A stretch of 19,201 nt of DNA, taken from Bacilli bacterium (lineage in GTDB: Bacteria > Bacillota_I > Bacilli_A > RF39 > UBA660). Location: NCBI GenBank assembly GCA_900766325.1, contig CAAFVA010000030.1, positions 1 to 19,201 of the forward strand. Reading direction: 5' to 3'. Position 1 is the stretch's first letter; every line of letters starts with the position of its first letter. The translations under genes were made by a program, and so were the position numbers. The notes under the pieces were generated by a model. It was given only the letters and a program-made list of their open reading frames with translations. It searched no databases and was not told the origin of the DNA. This document shows, one piece after another, positions 1-7,355 of the stretch.

Positions 1-1
1 T

Positions 2-187
2 ATGAAAAAGACTAAAGCCAGATATAATTATTTAACAGAAGTAATGTTAATGGATATAGATGAAAGTAATTATAGAAGATTGTTTTATGATGAAAAAAAA
101 TTTCAAAAAACATATGGAGTGTCAACTGATTCATTAATTAAAACGTATGGATTAGAACCTAATGTAAGCAAATTAATAAATGAATAA
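2..187 (+). CDS. Unknown small protein or C-terminal end of a longer gene cut by the window
   Basis: A 61-codon frame opens with ATG at the second base of the window and ends in TAA. No upstream sequence is visible, so I cannot tell whether this ATG is a start or an internal Met of a longer protein that began before the window. The sequence is charged and rich in Lys, Asp and Tyr, with no signal peptide or membrane segment, and I do not recognise it. It is followed by a 43-nt gap and then yqzL-recO. In many Bacilli era lies just upstream of that pair, but this tail does not look like the KH domain of Era. Confidence 0.45.
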   Translation: MKKTKARYNYLTEVMLMDIDESNYRRLFYDEKKFQKTYGVSTDSLIKTYGLEPNVSKLINE

Positions 188-199
188 AAAAATGATATT

Positions 200-226
200 A
201 TCACCAATATATAAATAGAAGGTGAT
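200..226 (+). promoter_or_regulatory. Possible hairpin hiding the yqzL ribosome binding site
   Basis: ATCACC at 200-205 is the exact complement of GGTGAT at 221-226, which contains the Shine-Dalgarno sequence AGGTGA of yqzL (ATG at 231). The loop is 15 nt. If formed, the stem would hide the ribosome binding site of yqzL and, through translational coupling, that of recO. A six-pair stem in AT-rich sequence may be chance. Confidence 0.3.
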
Positions 227-230
227 CATA

Positions 231-347
231 ATGAATAAAAATGACGTATGGAGTTTATTTGTACAAACTGGTAAACCAGAGTATTATATTATGTATAAAA
301 AGATGATAGAAGGGAAGATTGATACCCTTGGAAGTGATGAAGCTTGA
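231..347 (+). CDS. yqzL: YqzL-like small protein
   Basis: A 38-codon ORF with a good ribosome binding site (AGGTGA, 5 nt before the ATG). The N-terminal pattern of an acidic/aromatic start, then W-S-L-F, then T-G-K-P-E-Y-Y, and the position directly upstream of recO match the YqzL family, a short Bacilli protein of unknown function that sits between era and recO in Bacillus subtilis. It overlaps the start of recO by 11 bases, which suggests coupled translation. It ends in TGA; the same frame downstream holds several more TGA codons, so UGA is read as stop in this organism. Confidence 0.75.
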   Translation: MNKNDVWSLFVQTGKPEYYIMYKKMIEGKIDTLGSDEA

Positions 348-1062
348 AGGTGTTATAATAGATGAAAAACCATATGGTGAAACTAGTAAGATACTAAATA
401 TTATTACTAAGGAAAAAGGAATAATAGGTGTTTTAGCCAAAGGCGCTAAAAGGCTTAAAAGTCCCTTAAGAAGTGTGAGCCAAAGATTTTGTTATGCTAA
501 TTTTGAGGTTAGTTATAAAGAAAATAAACTTTCTACTTTAATATCAGCAGACGTTATTAACCCACTTATTAACATAAAAAAAGACATTGAAAAAATATCT
601 TATATTAACTTTATTTCGGAGCTTACTAACCAGGTTTTAAACCAGGCAAAGAGTAATTTAATTTATAATGATTATATTGCCTGTATTTTAAAAATAAACG
701 AAGGTTTTGATGCGATGGTTATTACTAATATATTAGAGCTTAAGTATCTTGATTATTTAGGGGTTTCACCAACTTTGGACGGATGTGTTACATGCGGAGG
801 TAAAAACGTTGTTACGTTGTCATCTAGTAAAGGTGGATTCGTTTGTCATAACCATTATTCTGGTGAGTACAAAACAAGCGAAAAAACCATAAAAATAATT
901 AGAATGTTAAAATACGTTGATATATCTAAGATAAGTAAGCTAGAATTATCTGATGTTGTAAAAAATGAAATAAATAGCTTCATTAATGAATATTATGATA
1001 TGTATACAGGTTTATATTTAAAAAGTAAGAGTTTTTTAAAAAACATTGTTAAAATAAAGTAA
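337..1062 (+). CDS. recO: DNA repair protein RecO
   Basis: RecO (241 aa, the usual length) loads RecA onto SSB-coated single-stranded DNA with RecR and anneals strands in the RecFOR recombination pathway. The N-terminal OB-fold shows the family pattern: EGVIIDEKPYGETSKIL, then IIGVLAKGAKRLKSPLRSVSQ-like residues. The helical C-terminal half carries a zinc-finger-like set, C150-x2-C153 and C170-x2-H173, and the late motif GLYLKSKSFL resembles the GLYLKSKRFL of B. subtilis RecO. I chose ATG at 337, which overlaps the end of yqzL. A TTG at 319 is in frame but would add six unconserved residues. There is no strong separate ribosome binding site, so translation is probably coupled to yqzL. The promoter of the next unit starts inside its last codons. 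Confidence 0.95.
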   Translation: MKLEGVIIDEKPYGETSKILNIITKEKGIIGVLAKGAKRLKSPLRSVSQRFCYANFEVSYKENKLSTLISADVINPLINIKKDIEKISYINFISELTNQVLNQAKSNLIYNDYIACILKINEGFDAMVITNILELKYLDYLGVSPTLDGCVTCGGKNVVTLSSSKGGFVCHNHYSGEYKTSEKTIKIIRMLKYVDISKISKLELSDVVKNEINSFINEYYDMYTGLYLKSKSFLKNIVKIK

Positions 1063-1075
1063 ACTGTGTTATAAT
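1046..1075 (+). promoter_or_regulatory. Promoter of the T-box/glyS operon, extended -10 type
   Basis: The -35 is TTGTTA at 1046-1051 and the -10 is TATAAT at 1070-1075, with 18 bp between them and TG at 1067-1068 giving the extended form TGTTATAAT. The -35 lies inside the end of recO. Transcription should start near 1082, just ahead of the T-box leader. Confidence 0.75.
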
Positions 1076-1081
1076 ATTACA

Positions 1082-1207
1082 CGTTATATGGATGCGATGA
1101 CGAAGCTTGGAAACTTCATCAGCAATGATTAGAAAGATGATTCTTCTAGAATAAGAAGGGTGGAACCGCGGGTTTTTGCTCGTCCCTTTGCTATCTAGAA
1201 GGTTTTT
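1082..1207 (+). ncRNA. T-box leader (tRNA-sensing riboswitch), probably glycine, with very short Stem I
   Basis: The invariant T-box core AGGGTGGAACCGCG lies at 1157-1170 and its pairing partner CGTCCCTT at 1181-1188; together they form the antiterminator whose bulge binds the uncharged tRNA 3' end. A competing hairpin, CCCTTT (1184-1189) with AGAAGG (1197-1202) followed by TTTTT (1203-1207), is the likely terminator. From the predicted transcription start to the core there are only about 75 nt, far less than a normal leader. The only Stem I candidate is the hairpin 1096-1120: GAT, bulge GAC, GAAG, then CTTC-ATC, with loop CTTGGAAA. The loop contains GGA (1109-1111), a glycine codon followed by a purine, placed just before the 3' strand as a specifier should be. 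glyS downstream fits. The T-box identity is strong; the specifier assignment is inference. Confidence 0.88.
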
Positions 1208-1226
1208 AATTTTAGGAGGTTTTAAA

Positions 1227-1898
1227 ATGAGAAGTAAAAAAAATAAAAGTAAAGGATATCATTATAGGGTAGGTGATAATAAAGAATATGTAAGTCCATC
1301 TTATACAACTGTTACTAGTGTTACTGATAGTGCTTTAGACGTTGGAAAATTCTTAAGAGAAAATTATGTTTTTACCGTGTCACAAACAAGAGGTATCTTG
1401 CAGGAAGTATATAATAAGGAAATGGTAATTATAAAATCTAGTGACAAGTTTTTAGAGGGAGAAAAGCCTATATATGATAAGTATAAAGAAGAAATAGATG
1501 AGATTATCTATCATAACATGACTACCGCAATAGAAAAGTATATTGATCAAGGAAAGACTAAAATAGAAGTAAACTTAACAACGAGTGGTTGTGATTATGA
1601 TATTAAAGATGAAAGTGAAAATCTTTTAGGTTCAAAAAGTATTTGTGGTTTAAAAACTTTATACATATCTTGGGTAAGTTCTAATGATAAAGACTTATTT
1701 GAAAGAATAACTAAGAATTTTCTATCCGATTCATTAGAATATAGTTATGAATTCTTAAGTGATGGTAACGTTTTAGTTATATCTAATAATCAAAGATTAA
1801 TACTTAATAAAATGGCGTTTAATAAAATGAACGAAATATTAAACGAGTATAAAAACCAAAAAAGAGGTGCTTCAAAGCAACTAAAATTGGAGGGTTAA
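1227..1898 (+). CDS. Unknown 223-aa protein in the T-box operon
   Basis: I do not recognise this protein. ATG at 1227 is set by a strong AGGAGG at 1214-1219; the frame is open further upstream but runs into the T-box leader. The product is soluble, with a Lys-rich basic N-terminus (about 12 residues), no signal peptide and no membrane segment. The middle (about 55-105) looks helical and the part from about 110 to 200 alternates in a beta-like way, ending in a helix and a basic tail. It lies between the T-box and glyS and ends 1 nt before the glyS start, with the glyS ribosome binding site inside its last codons. It is therefore expected to be made together with GlyRS when uncharged tRNA builds up. 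That is context only and does not show a function. Confidence 0.85.
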   Translation: MRSKKNKSKGYHYRVGDNKEYVSPSYTTVTSVTDSALDVGKFLRENYVFTVSQTRGILQEVYNKEMVIIKSSDKFLEGEKPIYDKYKEEIDEIIYHNMTTAIEKYIDQGKTKIEVNLTTSGCDYDIKDESENLLGSKSICGLKTLYISWVSSNDKDLFERITKNFLSDSLEYSYEFLSDGNVLVISNNQRLILNKMAFNKMNEILNEYKNQKRGASKQLKLEG

Positions 1899-1899
1899 A

Positions 1900-3270
1900 A
1901 TGAGTAACATTAGCATGGAAAAAATGGTTAACTTATGTAAACAGTATGGTTTTATTTATCAAGGTAGCGAAATATACGGAGGGTTAGCAAATACTTGGGA
2001 TTACGGACCGCTTGGTACCAGGTTGAAAAACAACGTTAAAGACGCCTGGAGAAAAAGGTTTATTCAAGAAAGAAAAAATGCGTACGAATTAGATGCGGAT
2101 ATTTTAATGCATCCAAGGGTGTGGGAAGCATCGGGTCACGTTGGTAGTTTTTCTGATCCTTTGATTGATTGTCGTGAATGTAAGACAAGACATAGAGCGG
2201 ATAACCTAATAAATGATTATACTAATTCATCAAAGGGTGATTCTTTAACCGAAGAAGAAATGATGGAGTTTATAAGAAAAGAAAAAATACCATGCCCGAA
2301 GTGTGGGAAGTCTAATTTTACGGATATAAGACAGTTTAACTTAATGTTCGAAACCCAAAGGGGAGTTACTAAAGATAGCAAGAACAAGGTTTATTTAAGA
2401 CCCGAAAACGCACAAGGTGAGTACGTTAACTTTCTTAACGTTCAAAGGAGTATGAGGGCTAAACTTCCTTTTAGTATCGGTCAAATTGGTAAGGCTTTTA
2501 GAAATGAAATAACACCTGGTAATTTTACTTTCAGAACGATAGAATTTGAGCAAATGGAATATCAAACGTTTTGTAAAAAAGGTGAAGATGAAAAACTTTA
2601 TGATTATTTTAAAGAATACGGGCGAAAATTTTATCTAGACTTAGGTCTTCCAAAGGAAAAACTAAGATATCATGATCACGAAAAGTTAGCTCATTACGCT
2701 AAAGCTGCTTGCGATATTGAGTATGAGTTTCCTTTTGGTTGGGGAGAGATTAACGGAACTCATAACCGTACTGATTTTGATCTTTCAAGACATAAAGAGT
2801 ATTCTAAGGTATCGATGGAGTATTTGGATCCTGAAACTAACGAAAAGTATATTCCTTACATAATAGAATCAACGTATGGATTGGATAGAACCGTATTAGC
2901 AATACTTTTTGATTCGTACGAACAAGAGGTTCTTGATGATGGTGAAGTAAGAGAAGTAATGCATTTTAAACCGTTTTTAGCACCATATAAAGTTGCGGTA
3001 TTACCACTTGTTAAAAAGTATCATGCTAATAAAGCTAATGAGATTTATGAATTATTATCAAAAGAATTTATGACTACTTATGATGAGACTGGTTCAATTG
3101 GAAAAAGGTATAGAAGACAAGACGTTATTGGGACTCCTTACTGCATAACGGTGGATGACGAAACAATGAATAATGGTACCGTTACGATTAGACATAGAGA
3201 TTCAATGAAACAAATTACGTTACCAATTGATGATGTTATAAAATACGTAAAAGAAAGAATCGTATTTTAA
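1900..3270 (+). CDS. glyS: Glycyl-tRNA synthetase, dimeric (alpha2) type
   Basis: GlyS charges tRNA-Gly with glycine using ATP (EC 6.1.1.14). At 456 aa this is the single-chain dimeric class II enzyme, not the alpha2beta2 GlyQ/GlyS form. The N-terminal catalytic signature IYGGLANTWDYGPLG is clear. Motif 2 (FRNEITPGNFTFRTIEFEQ) is near residues 200-220 and motif 3 (YGLDRTVLAIL) near 325-335. Two CxxC pairs in the insertion, C91/C94 and C132/C135, would bind zinc. The C-terminal part from about 360 is the HGTP anticodon-binding domain (FKPFLAPYKVAVLPL, then a late GTPYCITVDD). The ribosome binding site GGAGG lies in the end of the preceding gene. The T-box leader at 1082-1207 probably controls it through tRNA-Gly charging. 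In many Firmicutes glycyl-tRNA synthetase genes follow recO, as here. Confidence 0.97.
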   Translation: MSNISMEKMVNLCKQYGFIYQGSEIYGGLANTWDYGPLGTRLKNNVKDAWRKRFIQERKNAYELDADILMHPRVWEASGHVGSFSDPLIDCRECKTRHRADNLINDYTNSSKGDSLTEEEMMEFIRKEKIPCPKCGKSNFTDIRQFNLMFETQRGVTKDSKNKVYLRPENAQGEYVNFLNVQRSMRAKLPFSIGQIGKAFRNEITPGNFTFRTIEFEQMEYQTFCKKGEDEKLYDYFKEYGRKFYLDLGLPKEKLRYHDHEKLAHYAKAACDIEYEFPFGWGEINGTHNRTDFDLSRHKEYSKVSMEYLDPETNEKYIPYIIESTYGLDRTVLAILFDSYEQEVLDDGEVREVMHFKPFLAPYKVAVLPLVKKYHANKANEIYELLSKEFMTTYDETGSIGKRYRRQDVIGTPYCITVDDETMNNGTVTIRHRDSMKQITLPIDDVIKYVKERIVF

Positions 3271-3281
3271 AGGAACGAATT

Positions 3282-4682
3282 ATGAAAAAAAGTAGTAAAA
3301 CTTCTAGTAAGGGTACTTTAAAAAAATTAAAAGAAGAAATAGAATCCTGTTTTATCAACGAAAATTATGACGATGCTAAAGTACCTTGTAAAAAAGTTAT
3401 GGATTTATTTCCTAAAAACGTATATGGTTACGTATCTTACATTAAAGCTTTTACCAATAACTATAACAAGTACTTGAGGCAAGATGAATTAAAAGAGATA
3501 AAAAAAGTTTATGATGACGCATACGAATTATCAAGTAAAAATGAAAAAACGTTTTTAAAAAATACATTTGATGATTATTTATATGATTTAAAAGAAGTAG
3601 AGAATTTACGAAAAATAAAGAAAGATATTATTTCAAAGGAGTTTTTAAAAAATGTTTACGATGATTCTCTTGCCTTTGTAAACCAGAACTTGCAAGTTGC
3701 TTTAAAATACGGTAAAACGGGAGCAAAGATAAAAAATGGTTATGATTTTATAAAAGGATTATTCTTGTTTTGTTTGCTTTTGTATAATCTAACAAATCCG
3801 AATTACCTTCTTATTCTTACCATTCCTTTTGGTATATTTGGAATCATTACGATGTACAGCTTTTTTGAAATGAATTTTTTTGGTAAAGGAAAATATAAAT
3901 TAGAGAAAGATACTTATCAAAAAGTAATAAATGACGCTAACGAAAAAATTTCTAGTTTAAGACAGGAAATAAAAAAATCAGATGAGACTATAAAATTTCT
4001 TAAGGAACAAAAAACGTCTTCTATATCAAAAATACCAGAACTTTTTTTAAGTGATATTACGGGCTTAACTTCCAATGATGAGAAGAAAATAGCAGATCAA
4101 ATTACGGATGCCTTAACAGTGGGTGACATCGTTAAATTTTCCTATCTTTTAGAAGATAATACTGATTTAAACGTTGATGAAGTAACAAATCTTATAAAAA
4201 AAGAAACAGATTCTAAAGATGATGAGTTAGCAAAATACGTAAGTGGTAAAATAAACGAAAGAAAAAACAATCAAAGTGAAGCAACTTTTATGAAAAAAAT
4301 TAAACCAATAAACATAATAGCATTAGTTATTACGTTATTGATTAGTATATTTAGTATTATAGTGTTAATAAATAATTTTTATGAGTTAAATCTTACTGCT
4401 TTTGTGGTATCAATCATAATTGGTGGGTTATCAATTATTATTTATAATATTGATACTGGAAAACACGCGTCAATAAATGACACGTTTAGTGATAACTTAT
4501 TATCTACCGTTTTTAACGCAACACTAGTATATGATTTAGTTTATTATAAAATTACTAACGGATTACCTATCATGTATGGATTTGTTCAAATGCCAATTAT
4601 TTTTATACTGGTATTTATTGGATTCGTTATGTTAATATCACTACTTAAATATAGGTACTTATTAAAAAAATTAAGGAGTTAA
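3282..4682 (+). CDS. Unknown membrane protein with TPR-like N-terminal domain
   Basis: This 466-aa protein is unrecognised. Residues 1-155 are soluble and helical; about 13-60 have a TPR-like look (E-x-C-F-I-N-E-N-Y-D-D-A-K, then a helix ending D-L-F-P-K). Two membrane segments follow at about 158-176 and 177-199. Residues 205-340 are a charged, partly coiled-coil region. Three more hydrophobic segments lie at about 342-366, 371-390 and 437-457, and the protein ends in a basic tail. Five segments would put the ends on opposite sides, so one prediction may be wrong or the first two may form a hairpin. It starts 11 nt after glyS (ribosome binding site AAAGGA), so it is the last gene of the T-box operon, and a terminator overlaps its stop. 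A scaffold or membrane-stress role would be a guess. Confidence 0.85.
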   Translation: MKKSSKTSSKGTLKKLKEEIESCFINENYDDAKVPCKKVMDLFPKNVYGYVSYIKAFTNNYNKYLRQDELKEIKKVYDDAYELSSKNEKTFLKNTFDDYLYDLKEVENLRKIKKDIISKEFLKNVYDDSLAFVNQNLQVALKYGKTGAKIKNGYDFIKGLFLFCLLLYNLTNPNYLLILTIPFGIFGIITMYSFFEMNFFGKGKYKLEKDTYQKVINDANEKISSLRQEIKKSDETIKFLKEQKTSSISKIPELFLSDITGLTSNDEKKIADQITDALTVGDIVKFSYLLEDNTDLNVDEVTNLIKKETDSKDDELAKYVSGKINERKNNQSEATFMKKIKPINIIALVITLLISIFSIIVLINNFYELNLTAFVVSIIIGGLSIIIYNIDTGKHASINDTFSDNLLSTVFNATLVYDLVYYKITNGLPIMYGFVQMPIIFILVFIGFVMLISLLKYRYLLKKLRS

Positions 4683-4694
4683 GCTCCTTTTTTT
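4673..4694 (+). terminator. Terminator of the glyS operon
   Basis: AAGGAG (4673-4678) pairs with CTCCTT (4684-4689) over a 5-nt loop, and a run of seven T ends at 4694. The TAA stop codon of the preceding gene (4680-4682) lies in the loop. Confidence 0.85.
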
Positions 4695-4727
4695 GTGTAA
4701 AAAAATAAGATTAGAAGACTAATCTTA
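4695..4727 (-). terminator. Terminator of rpsD
   Basis: TAAGATTAG (4706-4714) and CTAATCTTA (4719-4727) form a perfect 9-bp stem with a 4-nt loop. On the minus strand the stem is followed by a T run (the A run at 4699-4705 on the plus strand). The rpsD stop codon (4725-4727) is part of the stem. Confidence 0.88.
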
Positions 4728-5330
4728 CTTATTATAGAATTCAACGATCATTGATTCTTTAATATCTGCCGGAAGCTCGCTACGCTCAGGAGTGCGTACG
4801 TAAGTTCCTGATAGTTTTTTCTTATCAAAGTCGACGTATTCTACGGTTTTATTAACTTTTTCTAAAGCTTCTAAAATTGCTTTATGATTTTTTGAAGATT
4901 CCTTAACGGCAATAACATCACTAGGTTTAACTTGGTATGATGGTATATTAACCTTCTTACCGTTAACCGTTATGTGACCATGGTTAACTATTTGACGGGC
5001 AGCTTTTCTAGTTGTAGCAATACCCATACGATATACCACGTTATCTAATCTAGATTCAAGTAACTTAAGAAAGTTTTCACCTTGAATACCTTTCATTTTA
5101 GCTGCTTTTTCAAATGTTAATCTAAATTGTTTTTCATTAACTCCATACATTAACCTAACTTTTTGCTTTTCCATTAGTTGAAGTTTGTATTCTGAAGCTT
5201 TACCACGTCTTTTATCATTACCGTGTTGTCCTGGACCATAAGGCTTTTTAGTAAGTTCTTTACCTGTTTCTAATACCGAAAATCCTAAATGACGACTTTT
5301 TTTATACATTGGACCTGTGTATCTTGACAT
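4725..5330 (-). CDS. rpsD: 30S ribosomal protein S4
   Basis: S4 (201 aa, the usual Bacilli length) is a primary 16S rRNA-binding protein that starts assembly of the 30S body. Typical features are the N-terminal [16 protein letters not shown], the GQHG motif near 35, and the S4 RNA-binding domain around 90-155 ([36 protein letters not shown]). The N-terminal CxxC/Cys zinc set seen in some S4 proteins is absent, making this the zinc-free (C-minus) form. It starts after a strong AAGGAGG. It is a single-gene transcript with its own promoter, a structured leader and a terminator, like rpsD of B. subtilis, which is repressed by its own product. rpsD and ezrA are also close together in B. subtilis. 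Confidence 0.98.
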   Translation of the reverse strand: MSRYTGPMYKKSRHLGFSVLETGKELTKKPYGPGQHGNDKRRGKASEYKLQLMEKQKVRLMYGVNEKQFRLTFEKAAKMKGIQGENFLKLLESRLDNVVYRMGIATTRKAARQIVNHGHITVNGKKVNIPSYQVKPSDVIAVKESSKNHKAILEALEKVNKTVEYVDFDKKKLSGTYVRTPERSELPADIKESMIVEFYNK

Positions 5331-5500
5331 ATTAATTCCTCCTTTGTTTTTATTTGTAAACTAAAGGACCTTTGCCACTTGATAGGGAGTTTGTTTTAAT
5401 GATTTCGTCCCAGCAGCTTATTTAAGATTACTCTCATAACTATTTATCTGCAAACAAACACGTTATCAAATTCAAAAGGTGCTGCTTTAAAGTTTACACG
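5331..5500 (-). promoter_or_regulatory. Structured rpsD leader, probable S4 autoregulatory RNA with pseudoknot
   Basis: From the predicted start near 5500 to the S4 start codon the minus-strand RNA has several long complementary pairs. TGTAAACT (5498-5491) pairs with AGTTTACA (5362-5355) and closes the leader, extended by AAAG/CTTT. Inside, TTGATA (5469-5464) pairs with TATCAA (5384-5379) and GTTTGTTT (5459-5452) with AAACAAAC (5396-5389). GCAGC (5485-5481) can pair with GCTGC (5417-5413), and this pairing crosses the two internal helices, which makes a pseudoknot. GGGA (5411-5408) and TCCC (5388-5385) can also pair. The S4 leaders known from B. subtilis and the E. coli alpha operon are pseudoknot or 16S-mimic structures bound by S4. 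The pairings are seen in the sequence; S4 binding is inferred from known biology. Confidence 0.7.
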
Positions 5501-5506
5501 TTTGTA

Positions 5507-5535
5507 ATTATAACCAATTATATGTAAATAGTCAA
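5507..5535 (-). promoter_or_regulatory. rpsD promoter
   Basis: On the minus strand the -35 is TTGACT (5535-5530) and the -10 is TATAAT (5512-5507) with an ideal 17-bp spacer. This is one of the best promoter matches in the window and fits a highly expressed ribosomal protein gene. Confidence 0.85.
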
Positions 5536-5581
5536 TATTTATTGCTAAAAATAATATGAATTATATTTTTTGTATAATATG

Positions 5582-5610
5582 GTGCAATTTGTATAAAAAT
5601 GTGTTAAAAT
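5582..5610 (+). promoter_or_regulatory. Probable ezrA promoter, extended -10
   Basis: TGTTAAAAT at 5602-5610 is an extended -10 about 27 nt before ezrA. The best-spaced -35 (around 5582-5587) is weak. A consensus TATAAT at 5573-5578 is an alternative but lacks a recognisable -35. Confidence 0.4.
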
Positions 5611-5637
5611 GTTTTATATAGTAGGAGGCATGGTTGA

Positions 5638-7344
5638 ATGGGAAATGGTTTGTATATTGGAACTATTATCGTTGTTTTTATAATTATAATCGTGGCTTTC
5701 ATATTTGTATTTAAAAACAATAAGAAAAAAAGAATGATAAAAGTAATAAACTCGCTTGAAAAAGAAAAAAACTTACTTATTAACGTTCCTGTATTAAACG
5801 AGTTTAGTAAGGTAGAGGCGTTGGTTAAAAATAATAAATTAGAAGAAAAATATAATACGTGGAAATTAAAGTTTGACATAATTGAAAAAGAAACCATACC
5901 TTCCGTTAATGATATGTTAATTGAAGCGGATTTTATGGTAGAAAAAAATAAAGCGATAGATGTTTATAAAAAGATTTCTGAAATAGAAGTAAAGTTGTAC
6001 GAAGTAAAATTTAAAATAAAAGCAATTATGGCTGAAATTAAAGAAATAACATCAAGTGAGGAAAGAAATAGAAGTACCATAACAAAGTTAAAGGCAACTT
6101 ACAGAAAACTTAAGAAACGTTTTGAAGATACTAAGGCCGATTATGAGGAAACCGCCAAAACGATAGAACTACAGTTTGAAACGATTGAAAGACGTTTTGA
6201 AGAGTTTGAAGAAGTTATGGAAAAAAAAGACTATGAAGAGGTAATCTACGTAGTTAAAGGCCTTACCGAGATGATTGACCACATGACCATTGTTATTAAT
6301 GAAATACCCGAAATAATGCTTATGGGTAAGAGTCTTATTCCTAAAAGAACAGAGGATATATCTAGTGAATATATTAAGATGACAAGGGAAAATTATCAGC
6401 TTGATTATTTAAACGTTGAGTATAATATAATGGAAACCGAAAAGAAGGTTAGCGCTATTTTTGATCGGGTAAGAGTGTTAAATCTAGAAGACGTAACCTT
6501 TGAACTTAAGACTATATTAGAGTACTTTGATTCCTTATTTAATGATTTTGAAACAGAAAAATTAACGAGAAAGTATTATGAAGAAGGATTAAAGAATTTT
6601 ACGAAGGAAAACGCTCACGTTGATAAGATATTATCTGCCGTATCCACCAAGATTCCAGAGATGAAAAATAAATATAGTATAACTGATGATACGACGGATT
6701 CAATAAAACTATTTACAAACGAATTTGAAAGTATTAACAAGGATTATGAAAAACTTTTAACGTTGGATAAAAATCATTCTTTTCCGTATTCTAAGCTTAA
6801 TCAAGAATTGGAAATAATTTCTCTTAAACTATCTAAGTTACATGAAAAATTAAATAACTTGTTACAAAAAGTAGGTAACTTAAAGGATGATGAAGAGCGA
6901 GCTAGAGGTCAGCTTGAAGATATAAAAATACTATTAAAGCAGTCAAAGTACCAAATAAGAAAAAATCGTCTTCCGGTTATTCCTGATAATTATTATGTAG
7001 AGTTAAAAGAAGCAGCGGACGCCATAAAAGAAATTCAAAAGGAATTATCTAAAAAACCGATAGATGTTGATACTTTAAACGTAAGGGTTGATACAGCAAG
7101 AGATTTGGTTTTCAAGCTACATAACACCACTAATGATATGATTAGATTAGCGCTTTTATCAGAGTACGCAATTGTTTATGGAAACCGTTACCGATCATCA
7201 AAAGCAAATATTAACGAAGGTTTAATAAAAGCAGAAAAATTATTTTTTCTAGGAGATTATAAAAAATCCCTAGATTTAAGCATTAGCACACTAGATATGG
7301 TAGAACCAGGAATTCATAAAAAAATATTGGATTATGGTAAGTAA
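5638..7344 (+). CDS. ezrA: Septation ring formation regulator EzrA
   Basis: EzrA binds FtsZ and limits Z-ring assembly to midcell, and links division to wall synthesis in low-GC Gram-positives. At 568 aa it has the family length (about 560-570). One membrane segment sits at residues 5-25 with a very short outside N-terminus, followed by a basic stop-transfer stretch. The rest is a long cytoplasmic chain of spectrin-like helical repeats with the expected high Glu/Lys content. The conserved C-terminal QNR patch is recognisable near 509-517 as VYGNRYRSS, followed by the helix pair ending G-D-Y-K-K-S-L. The start is set by AGGAGG at 5623-5628. It lies divergently from rpsD, a neighbourhood also found in B. 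subtilis, and probably forms an operon with the membrane protein gene 11 nt downstream. Confidence 0.95.
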   Translation: MGNGLYIGTIIVVFIIIIVAFIFVFKNNKKKRMIKVINSLEKEKNLLINVPVLNEFSKVEALVKNNKLEEKYNTWKLKFDIIEKETIPSVNDMLIEADFMVEKNKAIDVYKKISEIEVKLYEVKFKIKAIMAEIKEITSSEERNRSTITKLKATYRKLKKRFEDTKADYEETAKTIELQFETIERRFEEFEEVMEKKDYEEVIYVVKGLTEMIDHMTIVINEIPEIMLMGKSLIPKRTEDISSEYIKMTRENYQLDYLNVEYNIMETEKKVSAIFDRVRVLNLEDVTFELKTILEYFDSLFNDFETEKLTRKYYEEGLKNFTKENAHVDKILSAVSTKIPEMKNKYSITDDTTDSIKLFTNEFESINKDYEKLLTLDKNHSFPYSKLNQELEIISLKLSKLHEKLNNLLQKVGNLKDDEERARGQLEDIKILLKQSKYQIRKNRLPVIPDNYYVELKEAADAIKEIQKELSKKPIDVDTLNVRVDTARDLVFKLHNTTNDMIRLALLSEYAIVYGNRYRSSKANINEGLIKAEKLFFLGDYKKSLDLSISTLDMVEPGIHKKILDYGK

Positions 7345-7355
7345 AAGGTATTAAG

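Noticed and set aside
231..347. Mycoplasma genetic code (UGA as Trp), suggested by the AT-rich genome
   Set aside because: yqzL, trmH and rimM end naturally at TGA, reading through yqzL meets several more TGA codons at once, and Trp residues in conserved motifs use TGG.
255..440. Minus-strand ORF of 61 codons over yqzL and recO
   Set aside because: It lies opposite two well-supported genes, has no ribosome binding site I can see, and its hydrophobic product is what AT-rich antisense DNA gives by chance.
5331..5637. Hidden small gene or attachment site in the longest gene-free stretch
   Set aside because: The region is fully explained by the rpsD leader and promoter on one strand and the ezrA promoter region on the other. 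I see no ORF with a ribosome binding site and no repeat of att type.
5604..5897. Minus-strand ORF of 97 codons across the ezrA start
   Set aside because: It is antisense to the ezrA membrane segment and its ribosome binding site. It has no match to known proteins and no promoter of its own.
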